This document shows positions 35,526 through 48,479 of a stretch of DNA of 64,000 bases, piece by piece; positions within the stretch are counted from its first letter, which is position 1; every line of letters begins with the position of its first letter. Location of the stretch: NCBI RefSeq assembly GCF_963675165.1, contig NC_087385.1:780001-844000 (forward strand), read 5' to 3'. The stretch comes from Halichondria panicea (taxonomy: Eukaryota > Porifera > Demospongiae > Suberitida > Halichondriidae). The translations under genes and the position numbers were made by a program. The notes under the pieces are model-generated. The model had not been told where the DNA came from, searched no databases, and saw nothing but the letters and a program-made list of their open reading frames with translations.

Positions 35526-38500
35526 ATGGATGCTCCAGTTGAACCATCACCTCGTGCGGGTCAATTCTCTGCAGTTGACGGACACCATTACATGTGGAGG
35601 GGGGCTGGTCCAGGACGAGGGTCTAACATCATTGCTGTGTATGATCCAAGCACTGAGCTGTGGAGCCTCTTGCCCACCACTGGACCTCTACCCCCTGGAG
35701 ATTATGGTGGTTGCTCTGTTTGTGTAGGTCGTTGCCTGTACACCTTTGGTGGCCGTGATGAGTCTTCTTACTTCAATGACATGAGCAAGCTTGATCTGGA
35801 CACTCTCCAGTGGACCAAAGTTCAAACCTCTGGTAGTCAGCCTATGAAAAAGGCTTTCTGTGGACTTGTCCGTGTGAATGAGAGAACTCTGTGCTGCTTT
35901 GGAGGAGAAGGTATTGAGGGCACCACACAACCAGGATCAACATTCACCAAGACTAGACTGTCTGATGGAAGGGGATGGACAAACGAGTTCCATTTTTTTG
36001 ACACACAAAATGGTAACTTTTATCAATGTGTGCACATTCGCTGTATGTTTTCATTGCATACACTTATAGGGTATCTAGCTACTGGTGGGCGGAGTCCCAC
36101 CCTCACTCACATAGGAAACCATGTTCACTTTCATATCAATCAATGTTATAAGGATGATGTAACATTGTACCATTCTCTAAATTGCCCCACCCCCACTTCC
36201 AGGTGTCTGGTCGTCCCCTGAGCTCATAGGAGAGAGACTTCCTCCCTGTGCTGACTTCACCTTCACCATGATGGACCAGCACAGGGCAGTCCTCTTTGGA
36301 GGGTACCACCCTATCCATGGTGAGCTCAATGATGTCTACTTCCTTGACTTCAGGACCATGGTGAGTTGGAATTAGTACTGCCACATTGAAATGCACAATA
36401 CTGTGTGTTCACTGTGTGTAGGAGGTCACTAAGGTGAAGCCAGTACAGGGAGAGCCATGGCCAGTGGAGAGGTCACTCCATGCTGCCTGTTGTCTCAACT
36501 ATGGCCAGGACCACCCTCAACTACTGGTGTACGGAGGACTGGATAATGGTAACAAGACACTGGGGGACATGTGGATACTGGATGTTGACACTGGCAAGTG
36601 GGTAGAGGTAAGTCTTGTCTTATTATGAACTGTTAGTGTACGTGTAATAAATGGACGTAATAAAGAGATACGAGATGTTCATTTACAAGAGTAAATAACT
36701 TTGAAGTCTAGGAGGGTGTTAAATACTTGTGCTATGTACACACACCTTTACTGTATTATATCACGTTGTCAAGGTTACAAGCGTGTAATAAAAGTCATAC
36801 AGTCCCTTCCGTACACGGTCGCATAGCCTCGAGGCATAATTTGGTAAAGGGTCACTGTAATATAAAACACATAGCCTTGAGATTCCTCGTGTTGTAATGT
36901 TATATTTATTTCATACAGTACATGGATTATCTGATGATCTGTTCAGAATACACAGTACTACTGTACACTCAACATTTATTTATCAGAGCATTATTTTTTG
37001 TGCCTCCAGGTGACACCTCCTGAGTCAATGACACCACGTTCCTACCACTCCATCACTGCCACCAGTCTGGGACCAGGACTCACTGAGGTCCTCGTGTTTG
37101 GAGGCAAGCATAATACTTTGTTTGGATATGCCACTGCTGAGACCACCATACTGAGATTTGGTGAGCAGCTACTAGTACATGTAGCCATGGCAACTATTGT
37201 CTGATAGACAAGTACACACAATACATGTGTCAATGACTCTGAATGCATATACTGTTACATTTGTTCCTTAATCCCCCCTACAGAGTTGACTGGACCCTCA
37301 GCGTTTGTTGCTGGACCCTCGGCTGAGAAGTGGGCTCTCGTGGATGTGGCCCACAACGACACTAGAGGCTCCGCCCAGCGACTGAGGGAGAAGAGGATCA
37401 GACAAGCAACTGCTCGTGCCTCATCAGTCAGTGAGACCAGCGACCACTCCTCTCAAGACCGGGTGAGGGCTCTGGAACAACAGTTACGAGCAGCAGAGCA
37501 GAGAGAGCACGACACTCAACGTCACCACCAACTACAGTTGCAAGAGAAGGATCATGAAATAACTGAGGCCAACCGTCGTCATGGAGATGCAGAAAGACAA
37601 CTCAGAGAAGCTCAACAAATTTTCCAAGAAGAATTGGCCGAGGCCAACCGTCGCCTTAGAGATGCCGAGGAAAGAGCACAACTGGCAGAGCAAAGAGAGC
37701 AAGCTACTCAAAATCGCTTTGAACTATTGTTGCAAGAAAAAGATGGGATAATGGCGATAAAAGAACGAGAATCATACGAGGCCAACCATCGTCGTGTTGA
37801 TGCTGAGAGAAGAGTCCAGGAACTGATTGCTGAAAATGAACGACTTCAAGAAGACCTCCAAAGGTCAGACAGGAGAGCCCAGCTGGCAGAGGAGCGAGCA
37901 GAGGGTCTGGAAACTCAGTGGGTGGTCCATCGCGAGGAGATCACAATGACAGAGAGACAGCTCGGTGGGGGAGGATGGGGGGTCGTCAAAGTGGCCAAGT
38001 TTCGAGAAATCGAGGTGGCAGCCAAGACACTGTACGAGCAGCTCAGATCCGACTATTACCGACACGTGTTTATTCGTGAGATGAACATGGCGGCTCGTCT
38101 GCGACACCCACACCTGGTCCAGTTCATAGGAGCCACGCTGGAGGGGGAGATGATCATCCTGACAGAGCTCATGGCCACCAGTCTGAGGAGGGTGCTGGAG
38201 GGAGGTCGTATCTCACGTGAACACATCCTCTCCATCTCTGTGCAGGTCTGTCAAGCCCTCAACTATCTCCACCTCATGCAGCCAGACCCAGTGATCCATC
38301 GTGACATCAGCAGTGCAAACATCCTCCTCAATCCTCTACCCAATGGCCGCTGGAGGGCAAAGGTCACCGACTACGGCTCCGTGAACACACAGCGAATGTT
38401 AAACACGATGAACCCGGGGAGTCCTGTATACGCTGCCCCTGAGGCCGGTAACCCGTCCCTCCAATCAACCAAGATGGACATGTTCAGTCTAGGGGTGCTC

Positions 38501-38668
38501 CTGATCGAGATGTGTTCTGGCCAGTTTCCGAGTGATGACGGGCGTGAGCGCTTACTCCTCACCATCCAAGACCGTCAGTTCTCTGACATTATCAGTCGCT
38601 GTATCCATAGAGACAGAGACAATCGACCAACCGCTCGACAACTGTTGAATGAACTACGAGATAGATAA
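35526..38668 (+). CDS. K3: kelch-repeat / coiled-coil / TKL-like kinase (kinase type II)
   Basis: Five exons join in frame: 35,526-36,012, 36,203-36,360, 36,422-36,607, 37,010-37,160 and 37,284-38,668, giving 788 residues. Residues 1-327 hold six kelch repeats. Residues 328-546 hold the longest coiled coil of the family, with extra EANRRLRDAEERAQLAEQRE modules. Residues 547-788 are a kinase with GGGGWGVV loop, lysine in EVAAKTLYEQL, VIHRDISSANILL catalytic loop, TDYGSV in place of DFG, and AAPEA. HPHLVQFIGA fits TKL kinases. All motifs needed for catalysis are present apart from Tyr in place of Phe in DFG. No signal peptide or membrane segment is present. Its 5' region is split by the KDZ insertion, which may affect expression. 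The C-terminus (NELRDR) differs from K2 and K4 (NELLHL). Confidence 0.87.
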
Positions 38669-38980
38669 AACTAAATTATTGTTGTAGCGTTAATTATGCT
38701 TATTTTGTGCTTTTTCTATTTTTATTTGTACAATTGTGATTTGTTGAACTAACACCCACTTAACTGCTATAAACAATAGAAGGGAAAGCCCCTCTTGTCA
38801 TGTATGTAATTATTATAATCATATCAGCTCAATACAATGCATGGACAAATGTACAGACTAAATAATTATGTTATAACAACTCTTGTCAGTATAAGCAGTG
38901 CACATTGTACATGTAATAGGTGGACACACACACACACACACACAGGGTTAGGGGGAACAAGTTCATAGTGTCTCTTGAGT

Positions 38981-39622
38981 TCAGCCCATACTGTTCTCTC
39001 CACTGTAGGCCATGTACACGAACCCGTCCTCACCCTTGTGCTCCTGGTAGATCACAGACATGCTCGAGCTGGAGGGAGGGAGGGAGGGGGACAGTCATTA
39101 GTGTGGACACATGCAGGGGGTCAAAGTACACAGTCATTAGTGCGGACACGTACACTGGGTCAAAGTATACATTCATTAGTGACATGCAGGGGGTCAAAGT
39201 ACACAATCATTAGGACATTTAATAATGGCTAAGTTGTGTGTATACATCCAGTACCACAGTGAACGGAGTGCAGTGTATATTCTACCATAGGTACTTGAGA
39301 CAGTGCCTACAATGATGCTGTACACGACCTCTTACATGTTGACAGGGTTCAATATAGTCTCAAGCTTTACTAGCCTAGTAAACAAAGCTGCAAGAATGGC
39401 TACATGTGTATAGGCTTTCATTACACAACCTTTAATAAAGTGTCCAATAACTACACTGTATACACCAGCTTCAATGCATTACACAACTAGTGTGATCACT
39501 AGATAGCATTCCCCTGGCATGTGTGTACCTGGTGGTGGGAGTGAGGCCATTGACCATGAGGTAGATGGACTCAGTGGCCCCCAGCTGGATCCTCTGTCTC
39601 AGCACGTGCATGAACTGGGCCA
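38981..39622 (-). CDS. ATG8/LC3/GABARAP-like protein, C-terminal exons
   Basis: Two minus-strand exons are clear. Exon 39,529-39,622 encodes [20 protein letters not shown] plus [10 protein letters not shown], and exon 38,981-39,068 encodes [20 protein letters not shown] plus SGENSMG and a stop. They match the second half of ATG8 ubiquitin-like proteins of autophagy (RKRIQL; EEHKDEDGFLYxxYSGENTFG). The chain ends at the conjugating Gly with no tail, so no ATG4 trimming would be needed. Phe before the Gly is Met here. The N-terminal half (helices and the DKTKY region) was not found with confidence. The exon at 40,050-40,216 has IEKSKY in one frame, but its fit is poor. It could be a partial gene or have unseen 5' exons. 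Confidence 0.6.
39060..39215. repeat. short minisatellite (about 3-4 units)
   Basis: Units of roughly 35-40 bp carry 'gggtcaaagtacacagtcat' and 'tagtg(c/t)ggacac' in the ATG8-like intron. Confidence 0.7.
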
Positions 39623-40049
39623 CTGGAGGGAGGGAGGCAACAAACAACAACACAAGTCACACCACCTCACAATACAATACAACACATTCGATCTCCCTAA
39701 TAATGATATACTATAATTATACAGAATTATTTATCAGATTTCAGGCCATTGCAAAACTAACGGTAGAGTCAGTACATGGCGATTGAATAAAACCATCTCG
39801 AGGGTTGGTCCCCATAACAAGAGGCTCATCAATATCCATCCAATGAATGACAGGAATTATGAGGGAGGTAAGATATGACACAGAGCAGCTGTATTGATGC
39901 TACACATGTGATAAAGCTCTCTACAATACTCACAGACATACTAGCACTAATGAGTGGCTACAGTGAGGCTTTATAGAGGAATCAAGATGGACATGGGAAC
40001 ACTCTAGAGAGAGATGGACTCATATACTCACAACCATATTATTCCCTAC

Positions 40050-41114
40050 CTCCACAGATACTGAGAAGCTTCCAGAGAAGGAGTACTTTGACTTCTCTAT
40101 AAAGAGCAGGTCCATTCGTTGCAGGTATATGTGTACATGAGTAGCTGACGCTGGTTGAAAGAGAGAGCAGGGTGATTCACAGCCATCACATAGAGGAGGC
40201 GGAAATCCTTCAGCACCTAGACACAAGGCAAATAGATATAGTATTATAAGCATTGGACTGAGAATACTGTTAACTATTAGTCTAGTCAACTGACAAGTGA
40301 GTCAAGTTGATAACTGGAGTGCAGACAATGTGCCATCCATTAGGAGCAGTGTACATGCACCTGGACACACACTTGTATAGCTGTGTATTGCTTTAGCTGG
40401 TCATGACGTGCTCAGGCATACAGTTAGTGAGTATGTGATTGTTGGTACAACATTGAAATACCCGCAGATCCTTGCAGGCACATCAACACACCCTAATCCA
40501 GGTCACCACTCTGCATGGCTATTCTATTATATGAAACCCACTAAAACAGCAAATATTGTGGCTTGGCCAGAAACATCTGCCACAACTTGGTATACAGTAA
40601 GAGCTTTTAGCAAATGAGTAGGTGGCATGAGTGATCCTAGGTAATACATAACAACCACTATAGAAGCAATACCCACCACACTAGCTAATAATGAATATGA
40701 ACACCTCATGCAAATGGAGTTAGAGAAACACTGACAGTGTCCAATCTTAATTACTTTGAGCTCATTGCAATCCTCAAAAAACGTCAGCACTTTCTTATCG
40801 TTGAGTAGTTGGAATACGACCTCAGCCACAGGTCGATTATCCGAATGCACAACAGACAGAGAACTGCACAGTTTGAGACATACTTGGTGAGAGAGGCCTG
40901 ACTCTTGGAAGGGCTTGTAGTAGCTCACTCTGTTGGCATGTATCTCAATTTTATTCACTTGCGATTTGTAATGCTCTTTAGAGGCGTCTAATAATACGGT
41001 ACCGAGGAATCGAGATTCAAATGCCAGACAGTGACGTAGCATTCGACAGATGAGGTCCACACGATCGCACGCCTCGAGGCCATGAAACGCTTGCAATATC
41101 TCTGATAGCTTCAT
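40050..41114 (-). CDS. ZCCHC2/ZCCHC14-like N-terminal region (partial)
   Basis: Exon 40,755-41,114 starts with ATG (MKLSEILQAF). It encodes DRVDLICRMLRHCLAFESRF and LGTVLLDASKEHY, then LSVVHSDNRPVAEVVFQLL, ending ELK at a GTAATT donor. The next exon, 40,050-40,216, reads on in phase as VLKDFRLLYVMAVNHPALSF plus NQRQLL. Both resemble the N-terminus of ZCCHC14/ZCCHC2 (a helix-rich region before their SAM or PX parts). The second exon then meets a stop near 40,105. A shift of frame gives YLQRMDLLFIEKSKYSFSG. So either an indel is present, or an internal donor is used, or this exon serves another gene. No zinc knuckle was seen. Orientation and spacing would also allow one model with the ATG8-like exons, but I cannot join them in frame. 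Confidence 0.45.
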
Positions 41115-41619
41115 ATCTGTATACGTCAGCCACTAGGCCTGTAATAGAGACAACGGTATATACGTTAATGCAGTTTATATATAGGACACACAACAGTACG
41201 GCTATAATTATTGTGCAGTGGAGCTATCAAGACTAGCTGTGTACAATCTAGGACTAACACTTGCCTTGGAATTTAACCACAACACACAGTCTCAACAATT
41301 CATCATCTTTGGGAGACCTAGTTATCTGTACTTAATAGCAATAGACTCTTGATTCATGTCGTGTGTGCAGCTCTATAGTAACTGTATAGTTGAGGCTATA
41401 GTATCTAGATACAAGGCTCTCATGCACAACACACAATTCTGCACAGTAGGTGAGCACACGTAGCTAGCTGGTTGTACACTTGTTATAACTGTTAATAGTT
41501 TATTATTGTTACCTAAACAGGCAGATAGTCTCAGAGCTAGCTTGACCAGACAGCCCTATTTGGGTAGAGGACTCTTGAGGCACAAAATTCAGTTATTTGC
41601 AGAGATCAAAGGTTTCATC

Positions 41620-42349
41620 TAGCCTGCCTCTCCTTTTTCTGTTCTTTGTCACAGAAGAGAAAATTGGAGGAACAAAGAAAGAAAGAAGGAAGCAACTAAG
41701 AAAAAGGAGAGCCTGCCTTGCTAAGTCGCGTGATCCCCTACTGACGTAGACAAATTTTAACGAGCGTGGGCGAGAGAAAACCTCAATAACTGTCCTCCCA
41801 CACAGTACTTGGAGCGCATTTACCAGGAACTAATCTGTTATGAACAGTACAGTACAGTGCAGTAGAGTCAGCCTTCGTGAGACCTTTAGTCAGTAGAGGA
41901 AGTATGAAAGACTAGAGTAGAGTAGACTATACTGCTGTAATAATTATATCTACTAATCAAGTGGGTCTGTTCTGAACTCAGGAAAAAAAACTGAGCTAAA
42001 TTTAGATATTTAGTCTCTTTAGTCTTTACTAGGTAAGCCCTTGTCTACGATGTCTCCACGCTTGATTCTGGCTTACTATCTACGATGCTAACAGCTTTTA
42101 TTTAGAGTTTGCAATGCGTAGGCATGCTGTAGCTTTTTGCTCTGTCAGGCTCCGCCCAGCTAGTGATTGCCCACGTTCATTTTCTCTCGTCTACCACTCG
42201 TCTACCGTCACGCGACTTAGCAAGGCAGGCTCTCCTTTTTCTTAGTCTCTTCCTTCTTTCTTTCTTTGTTCCTCCAATTCGTCCCGTATTTTATCTTATT
42301 GAACTACAGTGACAAAGAACAGAAAAAGGAGAGGCTGCAAAGGAGGCTA
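41620..42349. mobile_element. 730-bp Mutator-like non-autonomous element
   Basis: The left arm (from 'tagcctgcctctcctttttc') and the right arm are inverted copies for about 130 bp, including a purine tract 'ggaacaaagaaagaaagaag' and 'gccttgctaagtcgcg'. It is flanked by a perfect 9-bp duplication GGTTTCATC (41,611-41,619 and 42,350-42,358). Long inverted arms with a 9-bp duplication fit MULEs. There is no ORF. It sits 76 bp upstream of the ZFAND1 start codon. Confidence 0.85.
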
Positions 42350-42425
42350 GGTTTCATCATTTATAGCTTATCGTGACTCACAAATTGTGTGGGTGGAGCT
42401 AAGATTGCCCAAGAGACTAAGAAGA

Positions 42426-44011
42426 ATGGAAGTTGATGTTGGGGAACACTGTTTTTTCCCTCAATGCAACAGATTAGGTATGCAAATTAATAATGTTGTT
42501 TTGTGTATAAATTAACTACTCATTTTCAGATTTCCTTCCATTTGTGTGCGACCTCTGTCATCAAACATTTTGGTAAATAAAGATCTAGCTACCATTTTAC
42601 CATTTACATATTAATTTTGTTGGTTTTGCCACAGTAAATATCATCGAGTCCCCTCCTCTCACAACTGTGAGCACATCGACACAAATATTATATCCACATT
42701 GCCTGAGAAACAAGAGGTAATCATTTACACAATTAGATGACAAACTCATAATAATGTAATTATACATCTTCCTCCCCGGCATGCACTGAACGTGTGTCCA
42801 TAGTTTCTCTTCCACTGTTCCCTCCCCTCGTGCAAGAAGTGTCATGTGACTAGTGTGCTGTGTGAGTCTTGTGAGCAGTCGTATTGCATCCAGCACAGAC
42901 ACCAGGAGGACCACAGCTGCCCTGCACTGATAGTAGCCGAGCAACACTCTACTATAGGACCGTGAGGGGGAGGCCACTGGGACAACCTGCCAAAGCAACT
43001 GGAACAAGTGAGCATGCAAACAGTGTGGTGTACTCAACACTGAGCCTGTAATAATGAGCAATTTAGTACTCCATTCTTTATTCTAGTTCCCTACCACTCT
43101 TAATCTCAGCTACTTTAACTGTTGAGTCTACTTGTACACGCTTCATAGGATGTCTACATTCTGTGTACTATTGAACAATGTGTGTGCACTCTTTGACTGG
43201 CCAGGTGGGGTGAAAGGTGGCAGTCCATCCAAACACACGAGTGGAAAAGTTGCTTTGATGAAGTTAAAAATGAGAGCAGTTGGTCTGGACTCCATACCAC
43301 AGGTATGAAGTGGAGGAGTGGTTGCTGGGGAGGTTAGCTAGAGCTTGGACCATCGTCCTGTATTCACTACTGCATTATGCTCAGTATTCACTGGAGAATT
43401 GTGCTCCCTTTTGTAGGTGGACAGAGTGTATTTTGAAGTGGAGCTGCCAAGGACTAGTGGACTCCCTAACACCTCCATGTTTGTCTCCAAGGTGACCGCC
43501 CGGGGAAACACTTTATGCACTGGAGTGTATAATGCATACCATACCATACAGTGGAACCCTGTAACATTGGGGGATAAGATATTGGCCATTATACAGAGGT
43601 GTCCTTTGTTGAGGAGTTGTTTTGTACTGGGTACTTGACCTTTTATTTATATCTGCTGTTGGTCTTTCTGCAGGATGGTTGTTAAGTTCCACTGTATTAT
43701 ACAATTATTATATTACATGTTATAACAAAGTACATGAACCTAATACACACAATGAATAGGAGTGGTGTGTTGGACGGACGGTCGATTATATTGCTCAGAG
43801 ATTCAAACTAAAGAACGACAATCACAAAGCACATGCTCAAGTAAGTGAGACCACTAATACACTAACTGTTTGAGTGGCTCCTCTACAGAAGCTGTGTCTG
43901 TATTGTGAGGGTGCAGTACTGGGCATGTCTCATAAGCTACAGGACCTTATACACACTGTCATCACCATGGGAAGCCGAACTACACTTACACTAGAATATG
44001 AATGCAAATGA
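42426..44011 (+). CDS. ZFAND1: AN1-type zinc-finger protein, ZFAND1-like
   Basis: Exons: 42,426-42,477, 42,530-42,572, 42,635-42,716, 42,804-42,961, 43,205-43,302, 43,417-43,491, 43,760-43,840 and 43,889-44,011. Two AN1 zinc fingers are present: CFFPQCNRLDFLPFVCDLC...FCKYHRVPSHNC and CSLPSCKKC...CESCEQSYCIQH. They are followed by KVALMKLKMRAVGLDSIPQ and VDRVYFEVELP, then a ubiquitin-like tail (EWCVGRTVDYIAQRFKLKND), as in ZFAND1. Human ZFAND1 recruits p97 and the proteasome to stress granules. The join after the second finger (STIGP at 42,961) is uncertain, because a short intron or unseen exon is needed before 43,205. It is not duplicated within the window. Confidence 0.82.
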
Positions 44012-44226
44012 TATCCAATAAATTTTTGTTATGTGGAGTTTGTGAAAGTGGGTGGGGCTGCTGATATTACAGGAAGTGTCTTCCATGAGGTGAGTTCAGA
44101 GATAGACTACTAGCTAGAGAAGTGTGTGCATAAGAGAAGTGTGTATGATACATGTGATCTGTATATCAGTGTCTAGATAGCCAATGTGTATATGTATATT
44201 GCTCACTGTCCTTACTCCTGCAGACA

Positions 44227-47200
44227 ATGTTGAAAGCTCGGCTGCACTCCTTTTTTGGTCGTCCACCAGTTGAACCATTAGTTGAACCACCACCTCGTTA
44301 TGGTCAATTCTCTGCAGTTGACGGACACCATTACCTGTGGAGGGGGGTTGGTCCAGGACGAGGGTCTAACATCATTGCTGTGTATGATCCAAGCACTGAG
44401 CTGTGGAGCCTCTTGCCCACCACTGGACCTCTACCCCCTGGACCTCTACCCCCTGGAGAGGCTGATGGTTGCTCTGTTTGTGTAGGTCGTTGCCTGTACA
44501 CCTTTGGTGGTTGGGATGGGTCTTCTTACGTCAATGACATGAGCAGGCTTGATCTGGACACTCTCCAGTGGACCAAAGTTCAAACCTCTGGTAGTCAGCC
44601 TATGAAAAAGGCTTACTGTGGGCTTGTCTGTGTGAATGAGAGAACTCTGTGCTGCTTTGGAGGAGTCGGTATTGAGGGCACCACACAACCAGGATCAACA
44701 TGCACCGGTGGACGCACAAACGAGTTTCATTTCTTTGACACACAAAATGGTAACTTTTGTCAATGTGACATTCGGTGTATTTGCATACACTTATAGGGTA
44801 TCTAGCTACTGGTGGGCGGAGTCCCACCCTCACTCACATAGGAAACCATGTTCACTTTCATATCAATCAATGTTATAAGGATGATGTAACATTGTACCAT
44901 TCTCTAAATTTCTCCACCCCCACTTCCAGGTGTCTGGTCGTCCCCTGAGCTGAGAGGAGAGAGACCTCCTCCCTGTAGTGCCTTCACCTTCATCATGGTG
45001 GACCAGCACAGGGCAGTCCTCTTTGGAGGGTGGCAACTTGGCCGTGGTAGGCTCAATGAAGTCTACCTCTTCGATTTTAGGACACTGGTGAGTTGGAATT
45101 AGTACTGCCACATTGAAATGCACAATACTGTGTGTTCACTGTGTGTAGGAGGTCACTAAGGTGAAGCCAGTACAGGGAGAGCCATGGCCAGTGGAGAGGT
45201 CACTCCATGCTGCCTGTTGTCTCAACTATGGCGACCACCCTCAACTACTGGTGTACGGAGGACTGGATGATGACATCAAGACACTGGGGGACATGTGGAT
45301 ACTGGATGTTGACGCTTTCAAGTGGACAGAGGTGAGTCTTGTCTTATTATGAACTGTTAGTGTACGTGTAATAAATGGACGTAATAAGAGACGTTCATTT
45401 ACAAGAGTAAATAATTTTGAAGTCTAGGAGGATGTTAAATACTTGTGCTATGTACACACACCTTTACTGTATTATATCACGTTGTCAAGGTTACAAGCGT
45501 GTAATAAAAGTCATACAGTCCCTTCCGTACACGGTCACGTAGCCTCGAGGCATAATTTGGTAAAGGGTCACTGTAATATAAAACACATAGCCTTGAGATT
45601 CCTCGTGTTGTAATGTTATATTTATTTCATACAGTACATGGATTATCTGATGATCTGTTCAGAATACACAGTACTACTGTACACTCAACATTTATTTATC
45701 AGAGCATTATTTTTTGTGCCTCCAGGTGACACCTCCTGAGTCAATGACACCACGTCTCTACCACTCCATCACTGCCACCAGTCTGGGACCAGGACTCACT
45801 GAGGTCCTCGTGTTTGGAGGCCGTCGAGAGCTGTGGGGAGATCCCATTGCTGAGACCACCATACTGAGATTTGGTGAGCAGCTACTAGTACATGTAGCCA
45901 TGGCAACTATTGTCTGATAGACAAGTACACACAATACATGTGTCAATGACTCTGAATGCATATTCTGTTACATTTGTTCCTTAATTCCCCCTACAGAGTT
46001 GACTGGACCCTCAGCGTCTGTCTCGGCTGGGAAGTGGGCTCTCGTGGATGTGGCCCACAACGACACTAGAGGCTCCGCCCAGCGACTGGGTGAGAAGAGG
46101 ATCAGACAAGCAACTGCTCGTGCCTCATCAGTCAGTGAGACCAGCGACCACTCCTCTCAAGACCGGGTGAGGGCTCTGGAACAACAGTTACGAGCAGCAG
46201 AGCAGAGAGAGCACGACACTCAACGTCACCACCAACTACAGTTGCAAGAGAAAGATCGAGAATTAGCTACACAAGCTAGAGAATTGACCGAGGCCAACCG
46301 TCGTCATGGAGATGCGGAGGAAAGAGCACAGCTGGCAGAGCAAAGAGAGCAAGCTACACAATTACTTTTACAAGTGAAAGATCGTGAATTGGCTGAGGCT
46401 AACCATCGCCATGGAGATGCTGAGACTAGAATCCAAGAACTTCAAGAAGACCTCCAAAGGTCAGACAGGAGAGCCCAGCTGGCAGAGGAGCGAGCAGAGG
46501 GTCTGGAGACTCAGTGGGTGGTCCATCGCGAGGAGATCACAATGACAGAGAGACAGCTCGGTGGGGGAGGATGGGGGGTCGTCAAAGTGGCCAAGTTCCG
46601 AGGAATCGAGGTGGCAGCCAAGACACTGTACGAGCAGCTCAGATCCGACTATTACCGACACGTGTTTATTCGTGAGATGAACATGGCGGCTCGTCTGCGA
46701 CACCCACACCTGGTCCAGTTCATAGGAGCCACGCTGGAGGGGGAGATGATCATCCTGACAGAGCTCATGGCCACCAGTCTGAGGAGGGTGCTGGAGGGAG
46801 GTCGTATCTCACGTGAACACATCCTCTCCATCTCTGTGCAGGTCTGTCAAGCCCTCAACTATCTCCACCTCATGCAGCCAGACCCAGTGATCCATCGTGA
46901 CATCAGCAGTGCAAACATCCTCCTCAACCCTCTACCCGATGGCCGCTGGAGTGCAAAGGTCACCGACTACGGCTCCGTGAACACACAGCGAATGTTGAAC
47001 ACAATGAACCCAGGGAGTCCTGTATACGCTGCCCCTGAGGCCGGTAACCCGTCCCTCCAGTCAACCAAGATGGACATGTTCAGTCTGGGGGTGCTCCTGA
47101 TCGAGATGTGTTCTGGCCAGTTTCCGAGTGATGACGGACGTGAGCGCTTACTCCTCACCATCCAAGACCGTCAGTTCTCTGACATCATCAGTCGCTGTAT

Positions 47201-47264
47201 CCATAGAGACAGAGACAATCGACCAACCGCTCGACAACTGTTGAATGAACTGCTACATTTATAG
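44227..47264 (+). CDS. K4: kelch-repeat / coiled-coil / TKL-like kinase (kinase type II)
   Basis: Five exons join in frame: 44,227-44,749, 44,930-45,087, 45,149-45,331, 45,726-45,873 and 45,997-47,264, giving 759 residues. Residues 1-337 hold six kelch repeats, 338-518 a shorter coiled coil, and 519-759 a type II kinase almost identical to K3 (GGGGWGVV, AAKTL, HRDISSAN, TDYGSV, AAPEA). The N-terminus (MLKARLHSFFGRPP) and 5' flank differ from all other K genes, so K4 lacks the head-to-head cassette and instead follows ZFAND1 by about 200 bp. An in-frame tandem copy of PLPPG is present in the second blade (about 44,425-44,455). ATP9 copy B starts 290 bp downstream. Confidence 0.87.
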
Positions 47265-48098
47265 ATAGATACATAGATAGATATAGTCCATGCCATGCTT
47301 TTAGATTTATCGTGCTGTTTTTGTAGTGTTGTATAATGCCTGTGTTGGTGCATGGTGTAACCTCAACCATAAGATAAAGATATTGTGTATTTTGTGATTA
47401 GAATTTTATACACCCACTTGATTATGTTTGTGTACACAAGCTAAAGGGGAAAGCACCTATATTATGCTGTGTCAGCACTATGGGCTCTATTTGGATCATG
47501 AAATAATTTGTAGCAGACTAGTGGATCGACTAGACGACAAGCAAGCGCAACTAAGCCATGGATGAAGATGAGCTCCCATCACTGAGTTTCCCATCCCCCT
47601 GGAGCAGGAATGGGCGTGGCATAGACACCACAAGGGGGCGTGGCAGAGGTGTAAGGTAACTTCATACCAAAACAATCTGTATGAATACGTCTCCTTTCAG
47701 ATACTCTGCGCTGGATGTGAAGGACCTTGACGAGGTGCCACTCATGAGTGAGGATGGTATGGGCGGGAGTGATGAGGAGACTGTGTGGGAGGGTGGTGGA
47801 AGCCACACAAGATGGCAGCGACGGATACGCTCACACTCCACACTAGTGAGCCTGCTCTTCAATGGAGGATGGGTCGTCGTACTAAAGAAGTGAGTGAGAA
47901 ATCTGACTTTTGGTATTAATTTACTGTAACTGTACGTGTACATGTAGAGACATTGGACGGTTAATTTAAGACCAATAAAGTTGCCTAGTAATGCTTTTCA
48001 GGGCTCACAGGAATACTGATTACTACCAAGCCCTTTCTACTACTACATACTGTGTTGAAATTTCATACACAGTACTCTGTTATGATGTCGATCAACAT

Positions 48099-48135
<37 letters not shown>

Positions 48136-48479
48136 CTGTGTCTCTTCATTGCTCTCTGTGTGTAGACGTAAGAAGCAACCACAGTCACGGACCATCAGTC
48201 TCGGCCACACCGTGAGTGGTTACTCGTACCCAGTGTAACTACCACTATTGTTTGCTACACAGGACAGCCATCAGAGGTATGCCCACAACAGGATATGCAA
48301 TCAGAAGTACACCATGTGGACCTTCTTCCCAAAGGTGAAAAAAATGATTTTGGAAGCTCTAATAATTGAAGTCATATGTGTTCTCTCTCTCCCTCTCATG
48401 ACAGATTTTGTATGAGCAGTTCAAGTTCTTCCTGAACCTTTACTTCCTGGTAGTGGCTCTCACTCAGTTCATTCCTCAG

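Noticed and set aside
42597-43061. Minus-strand 154-codon frame
   Set aside because: It is antisense to the ZFAND1 exons, whose zinc fingers are unambiguous.
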